From positions 248,001 through 312,000 of the forward strand of contig NZ_CP038228.1 in NCBI RefSeq assembly GCF_006838285.1: DNA of 64,000 bases, written 5' to 3'. A program made the translations under genes and the position numbers. The notes beneath the pieces are model-generated. The model was not told the DNA's origin. It made no database searches and saw only the letters and a list, made by a program, of their open reading frames with translations. Positions 8,920 through 18,859 of this stretch are shown here, piece by piece; position 1 is the first letter of the stretch; every line of letters begins with the position of its first letter. Origin of the DNA: Xanthomonas translucens pv. cerealis. GTDB taxonomy: Bacteria; Pseudomonadota; Gammaproteobacteria; Xanthomonadales; Xanthomonadaceae.

Positions 8920-10640
8920 GCGTGCAGTTCCGAAGGAATGAGATGACGGTGGGTGGGATAGGCGGGCAGCGCGACCAGGCCACTGCGGTGCAGGAAGTCG
9001 CCGAAGCCCTCGTCGGGGACGCGTTCGCTGGCGTAGCGCGCGAACAGCGGATCCAGCGCGTCGAGGATTTCCGGCTCGCCGATGTTTTCGCGGTACAGCG
9101 TGTTCAGGCGCTGGCCGCGGTGATCGGCGCCGAGCATCAGGTTGTAGCGGCCTGGGGCCTTGCCGACCAGCGCGATCTCGGCCAGATACGGCCGCGAGCA
9201 GCCGTTCGGGCAACCGGAGATGCGCAGCAGGATCGGCGCCTCGCGCAGCCCGTGCCGGTCCAGCAACGGCTCCAGCTTGGCGGCGAAGTCGGGCAGGTAG
9301 CGTTCGGCCTCGGCCATCGCCAGGCCGCAGGTGGGCAGCGCCACGCAGGCCATCGCCGCACGCGCCAGCGCGGTGCGCGCCTGGTTGCCGGTGTCCAGCG
9401 CATGCGCGCGCACCAGGGTGTCGATCGCAGCGCGCTGCGCGGCGGGAATGCCGGCGATCACCAGGTTCTGGTTGGAGGTCATGCGGAAGTGCGCGCCATC
9501 GCCGTGGCGCTGCAGCAGTTCGGCGATCTCGCGCAGGCCGCTGAGGTGGCGCGCGCCGGCGTCGTGGTCGGCGATGCGCCCGGCCGGCAGCGACAGGGTC
9601 AGGTGCGCGCGGCCGTCCTCGCCTTCGCTCCAGCCGTAGCGGTCGCCGTTGTGCTCGAATGCGAACGCACGGGTCGGCTGCAGCGCGATGCCGGCGCGGC
9701 GCTGGATCTCGGCGACGACGACCTCCAGGCCATGGTCGTCGATGGTGTATTTGAAGCGCGCGCGCTTGCGCAGCGTGCGGTTGCCGAGGTCGCGCTGGGT
9801 GGTGACCACGGCGGTGGCGACATCGATCAGTTGCTCGCGCGCGATGAAGCCGATCACGTTGGCCACGCGCGGGTAGGTCTCGGCGTCGCCGTGGCTGGCG
9901 CCCATGCCGCCGCCGATGCTGACGTTGTAGCCGGCCAGTGCGCCGTCGGCGCCGAGTACGCCGATGAAGCCCAGGTCGTTGGCGAACACGTCCACGTCGT
10001 TGATCGGCGGCAGCGCGAAACCGATCTTGAACTTGCGCGGCAGGTAAGTATCGCCGTAGATCGGTTCCTGCTCCTGGCCGCTGCCGGCCACCTGTTCCTC
10101 GTCCAGCCAGATCTCGTAGTAGGCGCGGGTATTGGGCAGCAGGTGCTCGGACACGCGCGCGGCATCGGCGTACAGCGTGGCGTGCGCGCGCGAGGCCAGC
10201 GGATTGGCGGCGACCTGCACGTTGCGGTTGACGTCGCCGCAGGCGGCCAGGGTGTCGATCAGCGCGGCGTTGATCGCCTGCATCGTCGCCTTCAGCTCGC
10301 GCTTGATCACGCCGTGGAACTGGAACGCCTGACGCGTGGTCACGCGCAGCGAATGGTTGCCGTAGGTGGTGGCGATGGCGTCGAGCTTGAGCCACTGTTC
10401 CGCCGTGATCACCCCGCCCGGCGTGCGCGTGCGGATCATGAACTGGTAGGCCGGTTCGAGCTTCTGCCGGCGCCGCTCGTCGCGCAGGTCGCGATCGTCC
10501 TGCTGGTAGCTGCCGTGGTACTTGATCAGGGTCTGATCGTCCTCGCGCAGCGCACCGGTGACCGGATCGGCCAGGCTCTGCAGCAGCGACCCGCGCAGGC
10601 GGCGGCTTTCGGCCTTGATGTCTTCGACGGAGTGGCTCAT
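8916..10640 (-). CDS. cysI: sulfite reductase (NADPH) hemoprotein beta subunit
   Basis: This 574-residue protein reduces sulfite to sulfide with electrons from CysJ, using siroheme and a 4Fe-4S cluster. The cluster ligands are visible as C-x5-C in ACVALPTCG and C-x3-C in [10 protein letters not shown]. The N-terminal half has the sulfite-reductase repeat [20 protein letters not shown] and the arginine-rich [13 protein letters not shown]. The length is normal (E. coli about 570). Translation is coupled to cysH. A 100-base heptamer repeat separates it from cysJ, which is unusual within an operon. Confidence 0.96.
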   Translation of the reverse strand: MSHSVEDIKAESRRLRGSLLQSLADPVTGALREDDQTLIKYHGSYQQDDRDLRDERRRQKLEPAYQFMIRTRTPGGVITAEQWLKLDAIATTYGNHSLRVTTRQAFQFHGVIKRELKATMQAINAALIDTLAACGDVNRNVQVAANPLASRAHATLYADAARVSEHLLPNTRAYYEIWLDEEQVAGSGQEQEPIYGDTYLPRKFKIGFALPPINDVDVFANDLGFIGVLGADGALAGYNVSIGGGMGASHGDAETYPRVANVIGFIAREQLIDVATAVVTTQRDLGNRTLRKRARFKYTIDDHGLEVVVAEIQRRAGIALQPTRAFAFEHNGDRYGWSEGEDGRAHLTLSLPAGRIADHDAGARHLSGLREIAELLQRHGDGAHFRMTSNQNLVIAGIPAAQRAAIDTLVRAHALDTGNQARTALARAAMACVALPTCGLAMAEAERYLPDFAAKLEPLLDRHGLREAPILLRISGCPNGCSRPYLAEIALVGKAPGRYNLMLGADHRGQRLNTLYRENIGEPEILDALDPLFARYASERVPDEGFGDFLHRSGLVALPAYPTHRHLIPSELHA

Positions 10641-10651
10641 TGGGGGGGCCA

Positions 10652-10751
10652 GGGACCGGGGACCGGGGACCGGGGGGAAGCAAGAGCAACGGCTGTAGCA
10701 AAAGCCCTTGGCGTTGCGGTTCCGGGTCCCCGGTCCCCGCTCCCCGGTCCC
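10652..10751. repeat. paired GGGACCG heptamer inverted repeat, cysJ-cysI spacer
   Basis: Arm 10652-10677 is a run of GGGACCG units. Arm 10722-10751 is the reverse complement (CCCCGGTCCCC units). A 44-base centre contains AGAGCAACGGC. It fills almost the whole cysJ-cysI gap. A near copy lies at 13749-13846, and GGGAATC variants at 24278-24307 and 27010-27128. The transcript could fold into a long stem between the two sulfite reductase genes. Confidence 0.85.
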
Positions 10752-10757
10752 GCAAAC

Positions 10758-12629
10758 TCAATAGACATCGCGCGCATACCGTCCCTCCCGCTGCAGCGAG
10801 GTCAGATAGGCGGCGGCATCCTCGGCGCTGCGCCCGCCGTGCTCGGCCACGATCTGCTGCAGCGTGGCGTGTACGTCCTTGCCCATGCCGATCGCGCCGC
10901 ACACGTACAGGTGCGCGCCGTTCTGCAGCCAGTCGTAGACGTCGCGGCCGCGCTCGCGCAGGCGCTGCTGCACGTAGACTTTGTCCGGCACGTTGCCGTC
11001 GCGCAGCGGCTGCACGTCGCGCGAGAACGCCAGGTCCAGGCGCTGCAGTTCGCCGCTGCGCAGCGCCTGTTGCCATTCGGCCTGGTACAGGAAATCCTGG
11101 TTGAAGTGGCGGGCGCCGAAGAACAGCCAGTTGCGGCCGCTGGCGCCGCTCTCGGCGCGCTCCTGCACGAAGCCGCGGAATGGCGCCACGCCGGTGCCGG
11201 GACCGATCATCAGGATGTCGCGGCTGGCGTCGGCCGGCACCCGGAAACGTTCGTTGGGTTCGATGTAGACCGGGGCGCTGTCGCCTTCGGCCAGGGCCGC
11301 CAGATAGCCACTGGCCGCGCCGCCATGGGCGTGGCCGTGCGCCTGGTAGGCCAGCACATCGACGGTGAGGTGCACCTCGTCGCCGACCCGCTTGCGGCTG
11401 GAGGCGATCGAATACAGGCGCGGGGCCAGGGGCCGCAGCGCGTCCAGCAGGGCGCTGTGGTCCCAATCCGCCGGCCAGCGTCGCAGCACGTCGATCACTT
11501 GGTGATCGGCCAGCAACGCCGCCAGACCGGCGGTCTGGGTAGGGTCGAGCAGCTGCTCCAGCGCCGCGGCGGCGGAGCGGCGGGCGACCGCGGCCAGGAA
11601 CGGCCGCGAGGCCCGGGTCAGTTCGCGATGCGCCGTGAGCCACTCGTGCAGGGGCAGAGTTTGCGCATCGACGGTGACGTGGGCATGACCGTCGAGTCGC
11701 GTCGCCGTCAAAACGGCCTCCACCAGCGCCGGCGGATTGCGGTGGCGGATGCCCAGCGCGTCGCCCGGCTCGTAGTGCAGGCCGCTGCCGGCCAGCGACA
11801 ATTCCAGGTGGCGCACGTCCTTGTCGGCCTGGCCATGCGTGGCGTAGCGCGGACCCTTGAAGTCGCGGCCGCTGATGCGCTGGTTGGCCAGCACCTCGGC
11901 GGCGAACGGGCGCGCGTGGTTCCAGGCGGCCGCGGCGGCGCTGCGCAGCGGGGTCACCGTCGCCGATGGCGCGGCCGCGCTCTTCAGCAGTTCGCGCGCC
12001 TGCGCCAGCGCCTGGGTGCGCCACGGTACCGCCACGGTGTCGATGTCCAGGTCGGCCTCGCCCAGCGGCAGCAGCCGCTGCGCGCCGAGTTCGGCCAGGC
12101 GCGCGTCGATGCGCTTGCCGATGCCGCAGAAGTCGGCGTAGCTGGAATCGCCCAGGCCGAGCACCGCGTACTTCAGTTCCGGCAGCTTGGGCGCGCGGCG
12201 CCCCTGCAGGAACTCGACCAGGCCGATCGCGTCGTCCGGTGGATCGCCTTCGCCCTGGGTGCTGATGACCACATACAGCAGGCGCTCGCCGGCCAGTTCG
12301 CGGGTCGCATAGGCATCGGCGCGCAGCAGGCGCACCGTCAGTCCGGCGGCCTCGGCGTCGGCCGCCAACTGTTCGGCGGCGCGGCGGGCGTTGCCGGTCT
12401 GGCTGCCGTAGACAATGCTCAGCCGCTGCGCGCCCTGGCTGGCCGCGGCGCCGCCCGGCAGCACCGCCAGCGACGGCGGTGCGTGGCCCTGGCCCTGGGC
12501 CAGGCCGGCGGCATAACCGGACAGCCACCACAGGCTGGCCGCATCCAGCCCCTCCACCGTCCGCGCCAGCAGCGCCTTGCGCTCGTCAGGCAAGGGGCTG
12601 GGCGGCAACGCGGGCGAGGCGGCGGTCAT
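10758..12629 (-). CDS. cysJ: sulfite reductase (NADPH) flavoprotein alpha subunit
   Basis: This 623-residue diflavin reductase passes electrons from NADPH through FAD and FMN to CysI. The flavodoxin domain begins [19 protein letters not shown], with [15 protein letters not shown] and [17 protein letters not shown]. The FAD domain shows [10 protein letters not shown]. The NADPH domain shows [19 protein letters not shown] and ends ARDVY, like E. coli CysJ. The ATG at 12629 was chosen; the open frame upstream has no family-like sequence. It is the first gene of the minus-strand sulfite reduction operon and is divergent from cysD. Confidence 0.95.
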   Translation of the reverse strand: MTAASPALPPSPLPDERKALLARTVEGLDAASLWWLSGYAAGLAQGQGHAPPSLAVLPGGAAASQGAQRLSIVYGSQTGNARRAAEQLAADAEAAGLTVRLLRADAYATRELAGERLLYVVISTQGEGDPPDDAIGLVEFLQGRRAPKLPELKYAVLGLGDSSYADFCGIGKRIDARLAELGAQRLLPLGEADLDIDTVAVPWRTQALAQARELLKSAAAPSATVTPLRSAAAAAWNHARPFAAEVLANQRISGRDFKGPRYATHGQADKDVRHLELSLAGSGLHYEPGDALGIRHRNPPALVEAVLTATRLDGHAHVTVDAQTLPLHEWLTAHRELTRASRPFLAAVARRSAAAALEQLLDPTQTAGLAALLADHQVIDVLRRWPADWDHSALLDALRPLAPRLYSIASSRKRVGDEVHLTVDVLAYQAHGHAHGGAASGYLAALAEGDSAPVYIEPNERFRVPADASRDILMIGPGTGVAPFRGFVQERAESGASGRNWLFFGARHFNQDFLYQAEWQQALRSGELQRLDLAFSRDVQPLRDGNVPDKVYVQQRLRERGRDVYDWLQNGAHLYVCGAIGMGKDVHATLQQIVAEHGGRSAEDAAAYLTSLQREGRYARDVY

Positions 12630-12805
12630 GACCGGTCCGGGTGGGAAGAAGAGATGACCGATGTTAGGGATTCGTTGCGCGAGGCAGAAAGGAGCAGGGG
12701 TTATCGGCTTATGCCCCCCGCTTATTTCAATGCCCGCAAGCTGCATCACACACTGCCGGCTCCGGTCGTCGTGGTCGCTGCTACCCTCGACACGTCCCTT
12801 TTCCA
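12630..12805. promoter_or_regulatory. divergent cysJ/cysD promoter region
   Basis: This 176-base gap separates the divergently transcribed cysJ and cysD, so both promoters must lie here or overlap the genes. In gammaproteobacteria such genes are usually activated by CysB with O-acetylserine. No CysB site could be read with confidence. The GC content dips near TTATCGGCTTATG and TTATTTCAATG, which may mark promoter elements. Confidence 0.5.
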
Positions 12806-13735
12806 ATGAGTCTTGCGTTGTCCCCGATGCATTCTTCCGCCCCGTCCCACCTCGACCGGCTCGAGGCCGAGAGCATCCACATCCTGCGCGAGGTGGCCGC
12901 CGAGTTCCGCAATCCGGTGCTGCTGTATTCGGTCGGCAAGGACAGTTCGGTGCTGCTGCATCTGCTGCTGAAGGCGTTCGCGCCGGCGCCGCCGCCGATC
13001 CCGCTGCTGCATGTGGATACGCGCTGGAAGTTTCGCGAGATGATCGCGTTCCGCGACCGCCGTGCCGCCGAGAGCGGAGTTGAACTGCGCGTGCACATTA
13101 ATCCCGACGGCGTCGCCCAGGACATCGGCCCGTTCACCCACGGCGCCACCGTGCACACCGACGTGATGAAGACCCAGGGCCTGAAGCAGGCGCTGGATCA
13201 GGGCAGGTTCGATGCGGCGATCGGCGGCGCGCGCCGCGACGAGGAGAAGGCGCGGGCCAAGGAGCGGGTGTTCTCGTTCCGTAACGACAAGCATCGCTGG
13301 GACCCGAAGAACCAACGCCCCGAGCTGTGGAATCTTTACAACGCGCGGGTGCATGCCGGCGAGAGCGTGCGCGCGTTCCCGTTGTCCAACTGGACCGAGC
13401 TGGACATCTGGCTGTACATCTACCGCGAGTCGATTCCGGTGGTGCCGCTGTATTTCGCCGCCGAGCGCCCTGTGGTGGAACGCGACGGCGCGCTGATCAT
13501 GGTGGACGACGCGCGGCTACCGCTGCGGGAGGGCGAAGTGCCGCAGCTGCGGCAGGTGCGCTTCCGCACGCTGGGCTGCTATCCGCTGACCGGCGCGGTC
13601 GAGTCGCAGGCCGACACGCTGGAAAAAATCATCGCCGAAATGCTGCTGACCACCACCTCGGAGCGGCAGGGGCGGGTGATCGACCAGGATCCGGGCGCGT
13701 CGATGGAGCAGAAAAAGTTGGAGGGGTATTTCTGA
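12806..13735 (+). CDS. cysD: sulfate adenylyltransferase subunit 2
   Basis: This 309-residue ATP-pyrophosphatase-type subunit makes APS from sulfate and ATP, with GTP hydrolysis by CysN driving the reaction. [19 protein letters not shown] and [15 protein letters not shown] (the PP-loop) match E. coli CysD closely. Further conserved segments are [29 protein letters not shown] and [12 protein letters not shown]. The start may be 12806 or the ATG at 12827; neither has a good ribosome binding site. Its TGA overlaps the ATG of cysNC. Confidence 0.95.
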   Translation: MSLALSPMHSSAPSHLDRLEAESIHILREVAAEFRNPVLLYSVGKDSSVLLHLLLKAFAPAPPPIPLLHVDTRWKFREMIAFRDRRAAESGVELRVHINPDGVAQDIGPFTHGATVHTDVMKTQGLKQALDQGRFDAAIGGARRDEEKARAKERVFSFRNDKHRWDPKNQRPELWNLYNARVHAGESVRAFPLSNWTELDIWLYIYRESIPVVPLYFAAERPVVERDGALIMVDDARLPLREGEVPQLRQVRFRTLGCYPLTGAVESQADTLEKIIAEMLLTTTSERQGRVIDQDPGASMEQKKLEGYF

Positions 13736-15723
13736 TGGGGATCGTGGCGGGACCGGGGACCGGGGACCGGGGACCCGAAAACAGCAACAGCCGCGTGTCC
13801 GAGACGGCCGGCTTTTCCGGGTCCCCGGTCCCCGGTCCCCGGTCCCGCGACCGCGCCATCGCCATCGCCGCCTACCTGCAGCAACACGAACAAAAACCGC
13901 TGCTGCGCTTCATCACCTGCGGCAGCGTCGACGACGGCAAGAGCACGCTGATCGGGCGCCTGCTCTACGACAGCAAGCGCCTGTTCGACGATCAGCTCGC
14001 CGCGCTCAGCACCGACAGCAAGCGCCACGGCAGCCGTGGCGGCGAGATCGACTACGCGCTGCTACTGGACGGCCTGGCCGCCGAGCGCGAGCAGGGCATC
14101 ACCATCGATGTGGCCTACCGCTACTTCGACACCGACCAGCGCAAGTTCATCGTCGCCGACTGCCCTGGCCACGCGCAGTACACCCGCAACATGGCCACCG
14201 GCGCGTCCACCGCCGACGTGGCGGTGGTGCTGGTCGATGCACGCAAGGGCCTGCTGACCCAGACCCGCCGCCACAGCTACATCGTCTCGCTGCTCGGCAT
14301 CCGCCACGTGGTGCTGGCGGTCAACAAGATGGACCTGGTCGATTTCGACCAGGCCACCTTCGATGCGATCGTCGCCAGTTACCGCGCGCTGGCCGCGCAA
14401 CTGGGCATCGCGCAGGTGCAATGCATCCCGCTGTCGGCGCTCGACGGCGACAACCTGTCGCAGCGCTCCGCGCGCACGCCCTGGTATGGCGGCCCGGCCT
14501 TGCTCCAATACCTGGAAGGCCTGGACCTGGCCGCGCGCGATGCCGACAGCGGCCTGCGCCTGCCGGTGCAATGGGTCAACCGTCCGAACCAGCAATTCCG
14601 CGGTTTCGCCGGCACGCTCGCCGCCGGCCAGGTGCGGCCCGGTGATGCGGTGGTGGTGCTGCCGTCGGCGCGCCGCTCCACCGTGGCGCGGGTGCTCGAC
14701 GGCAATGGCGACGTGGACAAGGCCGTGGCCGGGCAGGCGGTGACCCTGACCCTGGCCGACGAGATCGACATCAGCCGCGGCGACGTGATCGCCGCCGCCG
14801 ACGACCCGCCGGAGGTGGCCGACCAGTTCGCCGCGCACCTGCTGTGGATGGACGATGCCGCGCTGCTGCCGGGGCGGCCGTACTGGCTGAAGCTAGGCAC
14901 CCGCACGGTGTCGGCCAGCGTCAGCGAGATCAAGCACCGCATCGACGTCAACACGCAGGAGCGGCTGGCGGCCAAGCGCCTGGAATTGAACGAGGTCGGC
15001 TATTGCAACCTGTCGCTGGACGAAGCGATCGTCTTCGCGCCGTACGCGCGCAACCGCGCGCTCGGCGGCTTCATCCTGATCGACCGGCAGAGCAACGCCA
15101 CCGTCGCCGCCGGCACGCTGGATTTCGCCTTGCGCCGCGCCGGCAACGTGCACTGGCAGCACCTGGACGTGGACCGCGCCGCACGCGCGCGGATCAAGGG
15201 CCAAGCGCCGAAGGTGCTGTGGTTCACCGGCCTGTCCGGTGCCGGCAAGTCCACCGTCGCCAACCTGGTTGACAAGCGCCTGCATGCGCTCGGCTATCAC
15301 ACCTTCATCCTCGACGGCGACAACGTGCGCCACGGGCTGAACCGCGATCTGGGCTTCACCGATGAGGACCGGGTGGAAAACATCCGCCGCGTCGCCGAGG
15401 TGGCGCGGCTGATGGCCGACGCCGGGCTGATCGTGCTGGTCAGCTTCATCTCGCCGTTCCGTGCCGAACGGCGCATGGCGCGCGAGCGCTTCGCCGCCGG
15501 TGAGTTCGTCGAGGTGTTCGTCGACGTGCCGCTGCAGGTGGCCGAAGCGCGAGACGTGAAAGGGCTGTACGCCAAGGCCCGCGCCGGGCAGATCCCCAAT
15601 TTCACCGGCATCGATTCGCCGTACGAGGCGCCGCAACAGCCGGAGCTGCACCTGCGCGCGGACGGCGACAACGCACAGGCGCTGGCGGCGCAGGTGCTGG
15701 CGTGGCTGGACGCGCACGACTGA
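13735..15723 (+). CDS. cysNC: bifunctional sulfate adenylyltransferase subunit 1 / adenylylsulfate kinase
   Basis: This 662-residue fusion has a CysN GTPase (G1 [15 protein letters not shown]3 [14 protein letters not shown]4 NKMDLVD) and, from about residue 490, a CysC APS kinase ([29 protein letters not shown]). It energises APS synthesis and then phosphorylates APS to PAPS. The ATG overlaps the cysD stop, and a strong GGAGGGG lies about 8 bases upstream, so this start is well supported. As a result the first 38 or so residues are mostly the translation of a GGGACCG inverted repeat (GPGTGDRGP ... [11 protein letters not shown]). True CysN homology begins around [17 protein letters not shown] at 13795 is a weaker alternative. 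Confidence 0.94.
   Translation: MGIVAGPGTGDRGPENSNSRVSETAGFSGSPVPGPRSRDRAIAIAAYLQQHEQKPLLRFITCGSVDDGKSTLIGRLLYDSKRLFDDQLAALSTDSKRHGSRGGEIDYALLLDGLAAEREQGITIDVAYRYFDTDQRKFIVADCPGHAQYTRNMATGASTADVAVVLVDARKGLLTQTRRHSYIVSLLGIRHVVLAVNKMDLVDFDQATFDAIVASYRALAAQLGIAQVQCIPLSALDGDNLSQRSARTPWYGGPALLQYLEGLDLAARDADSGLRLPVQWVNRPNQQFRGFAGTLAAGQVRPGDAVVVLPSARRSTVARVLDGNGDVDKAVAGQAVTLTLADEIDISRGDVIAAADDPPEVADQFAAHLLWMDDAALLPGRPYWLKLGTRTVSASVSEIKHRIDVNTQERLAAKRLELNEVGYCNLSLDEAIVFAPYARNRALGGFILIDRQSNATVAAGTLDFALRRAGNVHWQHLDVDRAARARIKGQAPKVLWFTGLSGAGKSTVANLVDKRLHALGYHTFILDGDNVRHGLNRDLGFTDEDRVENIRRVAEVARLMADAGLIVLVSFISPFRAERRMARERFAAGEFVEVFVDVPLQVAEARDVKGLYAKARAGQIPNFTGIDSPYEAPQQPELHLRADGDNAQALAAQVLAWLDAHD
13749..13846. 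repeat. GGGACCG heptamer inverted repeat inside the cysNC 5' end
   Basis: Arm 13749-13776 (GGGACCG units) pairs with arm 13817-13846 (CCCCGGT units) around a centre with ACAGCAACAGCC. It is the same element as at 10652-10751. It begins 14 bases after the cysNC ATG and stays in frame throughout, adding a Gly/Pro-rich N-terminal extension. Confidence 0.85.
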
Positions 15724-15948
15724 GCGGCGCCGCCGCCATCGCGGCACACCCGATGGCGCAGGCGCCGCTGCGCCAGTCGCGCCGGCCGGCGTTCGTCCCG
15801 CCACGGCTGGCGGCAGCGACGCGCGAGGGGCGCTTCAGTCAGCGCCAGCGCAGCCGTTGAGGTTTGGGGTCGCAATGACGTGCGATGTCTCGGGGATGGC
15901 GCCTGTGGCCCATTGGCGAACGGTTTCGCCACTGCGCGGAAAACGGAT

Positions 15949-16165
15949 ATGGAAATGGCAGACAAAGCCCAAGCACGCGTCGGGCCGGCGTCGTCGGGCG
16001 TGCCGGAACGGATGTTTGCGCCCATCACCGCGATGATGGATCGCTTGCACCTGCGACAGCGCATGCTGCTGCTCGGATCGGTGGGCTTGCTGGCGACACC
16101 TCCATGCCGCTGTGGTGCCACTGACGCAGTTCGGCCAGGCTCATCAGCGGTTTCTCGATGCCTAA
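15949..16165 (+). pseudogene. remnant of a chemoreceptor-like (MCP) gene, N-terminal end
   Basis: From an ATG at 15949 the frame reads FAPITAMMDRLHLRQRMLLL then GSVGLLA, like the cytoplasmic lead and first membrane helix of Xanthomonas methyl-accepting chemotaxis proteins. Near 16095-16103 the frame breaks. The next frame continues AAVVPLTQFGQAHQRFLDA and stops at 16165. The rest of the gene is absent. This suggests a frameshifted fragment cut off at a recombination junction. The MCP call is a resemblance only. Confidence 0.45.
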
Positions 16166-16436
16166 CCGGCAGCGCCGCATGCAGGTTGTCGTGGTAGCCG
16201 TCGTCCAGGGTCAGCACCGCGATCCTGCCGTGGCGTTCGCTGCGCAGGTAGGGCATGGCATCGGACATCGATACGCCGCGGTAGCCCAGCCGCCGCAGCA
16301 GGCGCATCTGCCGCGCGAAACGCGCCGGCGCGGCGTACAGGCGACGGTACACCTGCAACGGCCGTGGCGCCGGCGCGATGTTGTGGTGCACGAAGATAGG
16401 AATACGTGCCGCAGCGGCGGAGGTCGCGGAGTGCAT
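16160..16436 (-). pseudogene. truncated polysaccharide deacetylase, N-terminal fragment
   Basis: About 92 residues from an ATG at 16436 read RIPIFVHHNIAPAPRP, then FARQMRLLRRLGYRGVSMSD and IAVLTLDDGYHDN. These are the typical entry of polysaccharide deacetylases, including the first catalytic Asp-Asp (LDDGYHDN). Homology stops abruptly at about 16160, where the opposing chemoreceptor-like fragment ends. The remaining catalytic core is missing, so the gene is not functional. Confidence 0.6.
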
Positions 16437-16565
16437 CGGACGGCTCGGAACGATCGTGCAAGGAAGGGCGCGCTGCGTTAGCGCGGACGTTGCGCGCGCG
16501 TGTCGCCTGGTTGCGCTGGGCGCCATCGCGGTATGCTCGGATGCCCCTCAGCAGGAGCGCCGCCG

Positions 16566-17123
16566 ATGCCCGACGACCCCAGCGACACGGCGTGGCGCGA
16601 TCTGCGCCTGAGCATCGACGGCATGCAACTGCGCCGTTGGCGCGGCGGCGATCTCGATGCGCTGCTGCGCCATGCCGACGATGCGCAGGTGGTGCGCGGC
16701 CTCAGCGAACGCTTCCCGCATCCGTATACGCGCGCCGACGGCGAAGCGTTCCTGGCCGGGCGCGTGGTCGAGCTGCGCCATCCGCTGCTGGCGATCGAGA
16801 TCGACGGCGAGGCCTGCGGCAGCATCGCCTTGCGTCCCGGGCGCGGCGAGCGCGCGCATGTCGCCGAACTCGGCTATTGGCTGGGGCGCCGTTACTGGGG
16901 CCAGGGGCGGATGACGCGGATCGTCGCCACCTATCTGGACTGGGCGATCCCCGCACTCGGATTGCTGCGCATCGAAACCAGCGTGCTGGACAGCAACCCG
17001 GCTTCGGCGCGTGTGCTGGAGAAGAATGGCTTCGTCCGCGAGGGCGTCCGCCGCGGCGCGCTGCGCAAGCATGGGCGCTTGCACGATCTGCATTTGTTTG
17101 GGCGCCTGCATACGCCGGGATAA
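16566..17123 (+). CDS. GNAT family N-acetyltransferase (RimJ/RimL type)
   Basis: This 185-residue protein has the RimL-like layout: LRLSIDGMQLRRWRGGDLDAL at the start, an acetyl-CoA loop in ELGYWLGRRYWGQGRMTRIV, and the ending LDSNPASARVLEKNGFVREG. It should transfer an acetyl group from acetyl-CoA to an amine, possibly a protein N-terminus or a small molecule. An AGGAG lies about 9 bases before the chosen ATG. It stands alone beside the deacetylase relic. Confidence 0.85.
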   Translation: MPDDPSDTAWRDLRLSIDGMQLRRWRGGDLDALLRHADDAQVVRGLSERFPHPYTRADGEAFLAGRVVELRHPLLAIEIDGEACGSIALRPGRGERAHVAELGYWLGRRYWGQGRMTRIVATYLDWAIPALGLLRIETSVLDSNPASARVLEKNGFVREGVRRGALRKHGRLHDLHLFGRLHTPG

Positions 17124-17343
17124 GAGCCGCGTTGCGCAGTCGGCGTCGCGTGATGCACGGTCGAAGCAGCCCCGTGCACGGGGCATCCTGCTTGCGCCTG
17201 GGGCGACTGCATGGAATCGATCACCACTGCATCGAATGGCTTGATCTGGAACAAGCCGCTGATCTTCATGCGCCGGCCGACCCGTACTTCACCCTGCCGG
17301 CCGGTGGCCGGCAGCGGTGTCGTGCCTGCAGGTCCGGGCGCGA

Positions 17344-18393
17344 TCAGTAGAAGATCGTCGCCGAGGTGGAGGTGGTCTGCACATCGTAGTCGCACTGCAC
17401 GTCGTATCCGGCGCTGTAGTCCAGCGTGCGCCACGGCGGCGACCGCACGCGGTTCATTTGGTAGTCGTACACGCCGATATTGGTGAACGTGATGCTGCCT
17501 TCCGGCGGGTACTGGTCGCAACTGTCCAGCCAATACACCTCCAGCGAGCCGCCCATCACCTGGTGCGACTCCGAATCGATGTTATACGTGGTGCTGAGGC
17601 GTACGCTCTGGCCAGTGGTGACGTTGCGCGTGTCGACGTTCCAGTCATAGCACGGGTTACCGGTGCCGCAGGTTGCATAGGTGTCGCCTACGATCTGATC
17701 GCCTGCCTTGGCCTTTATGTAATCGCTGTACCACACCGTGCCTTCCTGGCAGCACTTCCAGCTGCTCAGATCCCAGGCATTGCTTTCGCCGCGGTAGCCC
17801 AGTACCGGCTGCAGGATCGTCGGATCGTCGCTCTGCAAACCAGGGAAGAAGTACACGATCTGTCGCGCCACGTTGGTCGGGTTCTGCGGCACTGTCCAAC
17901 TCGCCACGATGCGTCCGAGCGGCGTGCCGGTATGATAGCCGGCGACCATGATGTAGCCGTGGGGGATCGGCGGCGGCACCGAGCGGCGCGACCGCGATGC
18001 TGCCAGCGCCACAGCGTTACGGACCTGCTGGCCATCGATGCCGCGTCCGTCGGGCCGCACCCGCACGCCGCTGGGAGTGAAGTTGTCCTGGGTACAGGCT
18101 TGCGCCGGTTCGCGCGCGCCATTGGCGTGTTGCAGGCTGCCGTCCTTGAGGATGCGCTCGCCGTTGTGGACCTGGCGGACGCAGGCTGGCGGGAAGTAGC
18201 CGAACGGGGTCTGCACGTAATCGTCGGGCACACCGGCAGGTTTGTGCTTGGCGGGCAGGGCGCCGACTCGCGCGAGACGCGCGTCGGGCGTGGATGTCTG
18301 TGTCAGCGCGGTGACGCTCAGGCCCATCAGGGGCAGCGACAGCAGCAGCGCGGCGCAGGCGCGGCGGGGCGTGGTACGGAGATTGAAGCGCAT
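17344..18393 (-). CDS. secreted protein of unknown function, 349 aa
   Basis: A signal peptide of about 30 residues (RRACAALLLSLPLMGLSVTA) is followed by a mature protein rich in Tyr, Ser, Thr and Asn. It contains several cysteines (SSWKCCQEG, CGTGNPCYDW, WLDSCDQYPP) that could form disulfides. HGYIMVAGYHTGTPLGRIVASW and IVYFFPGLQS suggest a beta-sandwich. The texture resembles neprosin-like or other extracellular enzyme families, but no catalytic motif was recognised. It is monocistronic and is probably exported to the medium through Sec and type II secretion. Confidence 0.7.
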   Translation of the reverse strand: MRFNLRTTPRRACAALLLSLPLMGLSVTALTQTSTPDARLARVGALPAKHKPAGVPDDYVQTPFGYFPPACVRQVHNGERILKDGSLQHANGAREPAQACTQDNFTPSGVRVRPDGRGIDGQQVRNAVALAASRSRRSVPPPIPHGYIMVAGYHTGTPLGRIVASWTVPQNPTNVARQIVYFFPGLQSDDPTILQPVLGYRGESNAWDLSSWKCCQEGTVWYSDYIKAKAGDQIVGDTYATCGTGNPCYDWNVDTRNVTTGQSVRLSTTYNIDSESHQVMGGSLEVYWLDSCDQYPPEGSITFTNIGVYDYQMNRVRSPPWRTLDYSAGYDVQCDYDVQTTSTSATIFY

Positions 18394-18859
18394 GGAATTG
18401 CCTTATCTTGGAAACGCGGGAAGTACTCTCGGAAACCGACGCATTGCTTCCGGCATGCGCGCGTGCGCGCAGGATCGGGGCTGCCGGATTTCCGTGAGCA
18501 AGAGAATGGGACGTGCGTGGCGCGTCTCGATAAGACCTGCCTGAAGGGCTGAGGGAGCGGCGACGATGAACCATGCATAGCGCGCGTTATTGTCGGATTT
18601 CTGCGCGTATATGCACCAATTCTGCATAATGCGCAGCCATGGAGAAATGCTTCACGGTCGGGTGCGCGAGGCATTCGCACTTCGTGTGGTGCGGCGTAGA
18701 CAAGTATCGGCACGCGATCGGCATACCCGGGGCAACCGGCGGCGCCCGAATGAGCGAAAATCCCCCGAGCGCGCCGGCCTGGCGCGCGACCCGCGTGTTT
18801 TCCAGGAGACTTCCCATGCGTCATGTCCTTCGTTTCTGCTGCGCCATGGGCGTGCACCG
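18394..18859. other. intergenic region before the RNA methyltransferase
   Basis: This 466-base region separates the minus-strand secreted protein from the plus-strand methyltransferase. An open frame of 74 codons at 18639-18863 overlaps the methyltransferase start by four bases. Its sequence shows no family features, and I could not decide whether it is a leader gene. AT-richer sequence around 18580-18640 may hold promoters. Confidence 0.35.

Noticed and set aside
8179..12531. A 1450-codon minus-strand frame
   Set aside because: Only its last 246 codons (CysH) are real; the rest is an out-of-frame reading of cysI and cysJ.
8922..12809. A nearly 1300-codon plus-strand frame opposite cysIJ
   Set aside because: It is a high-GC shadow: low complexity, Ala/Gly/Arg/Val-rich, fully antisense to cysH, cysI and cysJ.
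15297..16526. A 409-codon minus-strand frame as one gene
   Set aside because: Only its first part is deacetylase-like; the rest is antisense to cysNC and non-coding in character.
17124..17343. Short coding frames between the acetyltransferase and the secreted protein
   Set aside because: None has a family-like sequence or ribosome binding site; it reads as ordinary intergenic DNA.
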